From an uncultured Flavobacteriales bacterium (lineage in GTDB: Bacteria; Bacteroidota; Bacteroidia; Flavobacteriales; Crocinitomicaceae): a stretch of 8,397 nucleotides of DNA. The notes under the pieces are model-generated. The model saw only the letters and a program-made list of their open reading frames with translations, made no database searches and was not told the DNA's origin. The stretch is taken from NCBI GenBank assembly GCA_946478775.1, contig CAMLDR010000178.1, forward strand, positions 1-8,397, given 5' to 3'. The translations under genes and the position numbers were made by a program. Position 1 is the first letter of the stretch, and every line of letters begins with the position of its first letter. This document shows, in pieces, positions 7,063-8,397 of this stretch.

Positions 7063-8094
7063 TTAATTCCCTTTTTTCAATGTTTCAAGCTCCTGGTGCA
7101 TCAAAAGCAATTGCTCGTTTTGAAGTTTCAGCTGCTCCTGTTGTTGAAGAAGGTAAAGTGTCAATTCTTCAATCTTCTCCAACAGTTTTGCATCTGTTGC
7201 AGCAAGATTATTACCGCTTTTTTCCATTTCTGCTGTAGTAGGAACATTTGGCAAATGACCATTTTCGTTGATATAGGTTTGCACTTCCTCTAAGGGCAAC
7301 AAGTTATAGTTAGGTTCAAACACATAATCTGACCACAGTGCATCAACATAAATTTCACGTGCTTTTAAAACCCCGTCATTACTCAGTTGTAACAATTTTT
7401 TATTCAATGCTACATTTCGAACCAAAAAGATGTTATCGGAATTGGTGACAGAAGTCGTATGAATCTCCGTTGCTCCATTTGCCTTTACTGCAAAAGTGGG
7501 AAAAGTTCCAAAACTCGTTCCAATTACCTGGATTGCATTGTCAGTAGCAGCGTTTGATTGAATGCTCAATCCGTATTTGCCATTGGCCATGGTACGGATA
7601 AACAAACCGTTATCTGTTGAGGAAACACAGTTGAATTGTCCGAATGTGGTTCCGTTAATACTACTACTTCCAACAAAAGCCCGTCCACCATTTGCAGGCT
7701 GTAACCCGAAACTAATTCCGGATACAGCAAGCGTAATATTTCCGTATGTTTCCTGATTCTGAATAGTGAAATGGTTCTCAGACAATCGCATTACGAGTCC
7801 ATCAAATTCACCCATCTGCGTAGTTGTATTTGTCAAACCTATTCGCGTAGTAACACCATAAATTGGCCCACCTAATCCACCATTTGAGGGACCCGAGTAA
7901 CCTGTTGTACCATGCAAGTGAAGATTGAATGCTGGCACAGGTGTATTTGTCATAGTGGTGGTGCTTTTTGTTCCAATCCCGACATAACCTCCGGAAGACG
8001 CGTTTGAGATGTTGTATACCCACGGAGAGTTATACTGAGCCCAACCTAAAGAACAGGCGATTACGGCTGCAGCCGATAAGATGATTTTTTTCAT
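7063..8094 (-). CDS. Secreted protein with tail-fibre-like (Bacteroidota type) C-terminal segment and coiled coil
   Basis: This 343-residue protein has a signal peptide (MKKIILSAAAVIACSLGWAQ, residues 1-20). The body, about 21-235, is rich in Gly, Thr, Ser and Asn with short beta-type stretches such as NLHLHGTTG, AVKANGATEIHT and LLQLSNDGVL. From about 241 comes a segment I recognise as recurrent in secreted Bacteroidota proteins, often annotated as tail-fibre or endosialidase-chaperone-like: KAREIYVDALWSDYVFEPNY, then LLPLEEVQTYINENGHLPNVP. Residues about 300-341 form a coiled coil rich in Leu, Gln and Glu, which suggests trimerisation. No T9SS sorting domain is present, so it probably stays in the periplasm or reaches the surface by another route. 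Function is unknown. It precedes the glycoside-hydrolase-like gene by 18 bases on the same strand, so the two are probably co-transcribed. Nothing else in the window suggests a prophage. Confidence 0.75.
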   Translation of the reverse strand: MKKIILSAAAVIACSLGWAQYNSPWVYNISNASSGGYVGIGTKSTTTMTNTPVPAFNLHLHGTTGYSGPSNGGLGGPIYGVTTRIGLTNTTTQMGEFDGLVMRLSENHFTIQNQETYGNITLAVSGISFGLQPANGGRAFVGSSSINGTTFGQFNCVSSTDNGLFIRTMANGKYGLSIQSNAATDNAIQVIGTSFGTFPTFAVKANGATEIHTTSVTNSDNIFLVRNVALNKKLLQLSNDGVLKAREIYVDALWSDYVFEPNYNLLPLEEVQTYINENGHLPNVPTTAEMEKSGNNLAATDAKLLEKIEELTLYLLQQQEQLKLQNEQLLLMHQELETLKKGN

Positions 8095-8098
8095 TTGA

Positions 8099-8121
8099 TT
8101 AAGTATTAAATAATTACTTAA
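8099..8121. repeat. 7-bp inverted repeat next to the start codon of the 343-residue secreted protein gene
   Basis: TTAAGTA (8099-8105) and TACTTAA (8115-8121) are perfect reverse complements around a 9-base AT-rich spacer. On the - strand this ends four bases before the ATG at 8094, so it would form a weak hairpin in the leader or could be a protein-binding palindrome. All pairs but two are A-T, so RNA stability is low. Confidence 0.6.
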
Positions 8122-8206
8122 GCAATGGTAGACCTAAGAATCTAAATCAAATGACCATACGATGAAATTTTTGACCAAGCCTAAACAAGTATGCATTTCG
8201 ATCTGA

Positions 8207-8310
8207 TTTGAAAGTGATGGTTGCTGTGGAGTAAGATTACTTCTAAAGGGTTTTTGTCAATGATCGAAACCCTTTTTATTTTGTACACCAAAAGCAACCA
8301 ATCACTCAAA
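8207..8310. other. Nested inverted-repeat structure (possible structured RNA)
   Basis: GTGATGGTTGCT (8214-8225) pairs with AGCAACCAATCAC (8293-8305) through all 12 positions with one bulged A. After a two-base AA bulge the stem continues with TTTGA (8207-8211) against TCAAA (8306-8310). These 17 pairs enclose 67 bases that contain a second hairpin (8245-8275). The pairing was read by eye; folding energy was not computed. No RNA family is recognised. Confidence 0.45.
8245..8283 (+). terminator. Terminator-like hairpin without an obvious upstream gene
   Basis: AAAGGGTTT (8245-8253) pairs perfectly with AAACCCTTT (8267-8275) around a 13-base loop, and the + strand continues as TTTTTATTTTG (8273-8283). 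This has the form of a rho-independent terminator for + strand transcription. No + strand gene lies between 4173 and here, so it would have to end a small or antisense RNA, or act in another structure. On the - strand only three T follow the stem. Confidence 0.55.
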
Positions 8311-8315
8311 AGCAA
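8289..8315. repeat. 9-bp direct repeat CAAAAGCAA
   Basis: CAAAAGCAA occurs at 8289-8297 and 8307-8315, with an 18-base period, each copy preceded within four bases by CAC. Two same-side copies at nearly two helical turns could be a tandem operator; function is unknown. Confidence 0.5.
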
Positions 8316-8340
8316 TTGTGTAATAATCAGTTTATTCAAA
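8307..8340 (-). promoter_or_regulatory. Weak candidate promoter for the minus-strand gene pair
   Basis: Read on the - strand, TTTG (8340-8337) is followed after 22 bases by TGCTTTTG (8314-8307), a 7 of 8 match to the Bacteroidota -7 element TAnnTTTG. The spacing is at the long end of the known range. This would give a leader of roughly 200 bases running through the hairpin region. Such matches occur by chance in AT-rich DNA, so support is slight. Confidence 0.2.
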
Positions 8341-8349
8341 CAAAAATTT

Positions 8350-8377
8350 TTTGTTCGTTAAATTTTCTTTACATTTA
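8350..8377 (+). promoter_or_regulatory. Candidate outgoing promoter at the right edge
   Basis: TTTG (8350-8353) followed after 16 bases by TACATTTA (8370-8377) resembles the Bacteroidota -33/-7 pair TTTG and TAnnTTTG, with 7 of 8 matches at -7. It points rightward out of the window, so the gene it would serve is not visible. Confidence 0.35.
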
Positions 8378-8397
8378 GTGCATCTTTAATTTACTTA

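Larger units (their letters stand above)
8095..8397. other. Non-coding region upstream of the minus-strand gene pair
   Basis: This 303-base AT-rich stretch has no convincing gene on either strand; the longest ATG-initiated frames I noticed are about 14-20 codons and have no family resemblance. It presumably holds the promoter of the minus-strand pair. It contains several short structured elements listed separately: a hairpin next to the start codon, a nested inverted repeat with a terminator-like core, a 9-bp direct repeat, and a possible outgoing promoter at the window edge. Confidence 0.7.

Noticed and set aside
7063..8094. Prophage remnant suggested by the tail-fibre-like C-terminus
   Set aside because: The protein has a secretion signal, and no other phage gene is present. 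This C-terminal segment is widespread in ordinary secreted Bacteroidota proteins.
8162..8206. Possible 14-codon peptide (MKFLTKPKQVCISI) before the orphan terminator
   Set aside because: It is too short to judge, has no ribosome-binding or promoter support, and shows no attenuator-like run of one amino acid's codons.

Overview
The window reads as chromosomal DNA of a Bacteroidota species, most likely Flavobacteriales and possibly a Fluviicola/Crocinitomicaceae-type organism. The family-level guess is inference. The evidence is a Bacteroidota-style succinate dehydrogenase operon (five-helix cytochrome b subunit, no separate SdhD), a secreted protein ending in a type IX secretion (T9SS) type A sorting domain, a Bacteroidota-type secreted protein with a tail-fibre-like C-terminus, A-rich translation starts without clear Shine-Dalgarno sites, and moderate to low GC.

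Left half (3-4227, + strand): sdhC, sdhA and sdhB encode the membrane cytochrome b, the FAD-bearing catalytic subunit and the iron-sulfur subunit of succinate dehydrogenase/fumarate reductase (complex II). sdhC and sdhA are 17 bases apart, but sdhA and sdhB are 455 bases apart. That gap holds a small AT-rich gene for a four-helix-bundle protein, the family of the 23S rRNA intervening-sequence (IVS) proteins and relatives of the retroelement accessory protein Avd. It is bracketed by short repeats: GGCAATA twice before the gene, and a run of heptamers including the reverse complement TATTGCC after it. This looks like a small mobile or once-mobile cassette inserted in the same orientation in a core metabolic operon, and it is the most interesting part of the window. 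The operon ends in a strong hairpin terminator at 4191-4227.

Right half (4252-8094, - strand): two secreted-protein genes 18 bases apart, probably co-transcribed. The first in transcription order (8094-7063) encodes a 343-residue protein with a signal peptide, a glycine/threonine-rich beta-type body and a C-terminal 'REI-YV..W-DYVF..-YNLLPL' segment with a coiled coil. The second (7044-4252) encodes a 930-residue T9SS-exported protein with a DUF5060-like beta domain, a glycoside-hydrolase-like (TIM-barrel) region and a sorting domain. They converge on the sdh operon and share its terminator region.

Right end (8095-8397): non-coding. It contains a 7-bp hairpin close to the start codon at 8094, a nested inverted-repeat structure (8207-8310) around a terminator-like hairpin that no visible gene explains, a 9-bp direct repeat, and a possible outgoing + strand promoter at the window edge.
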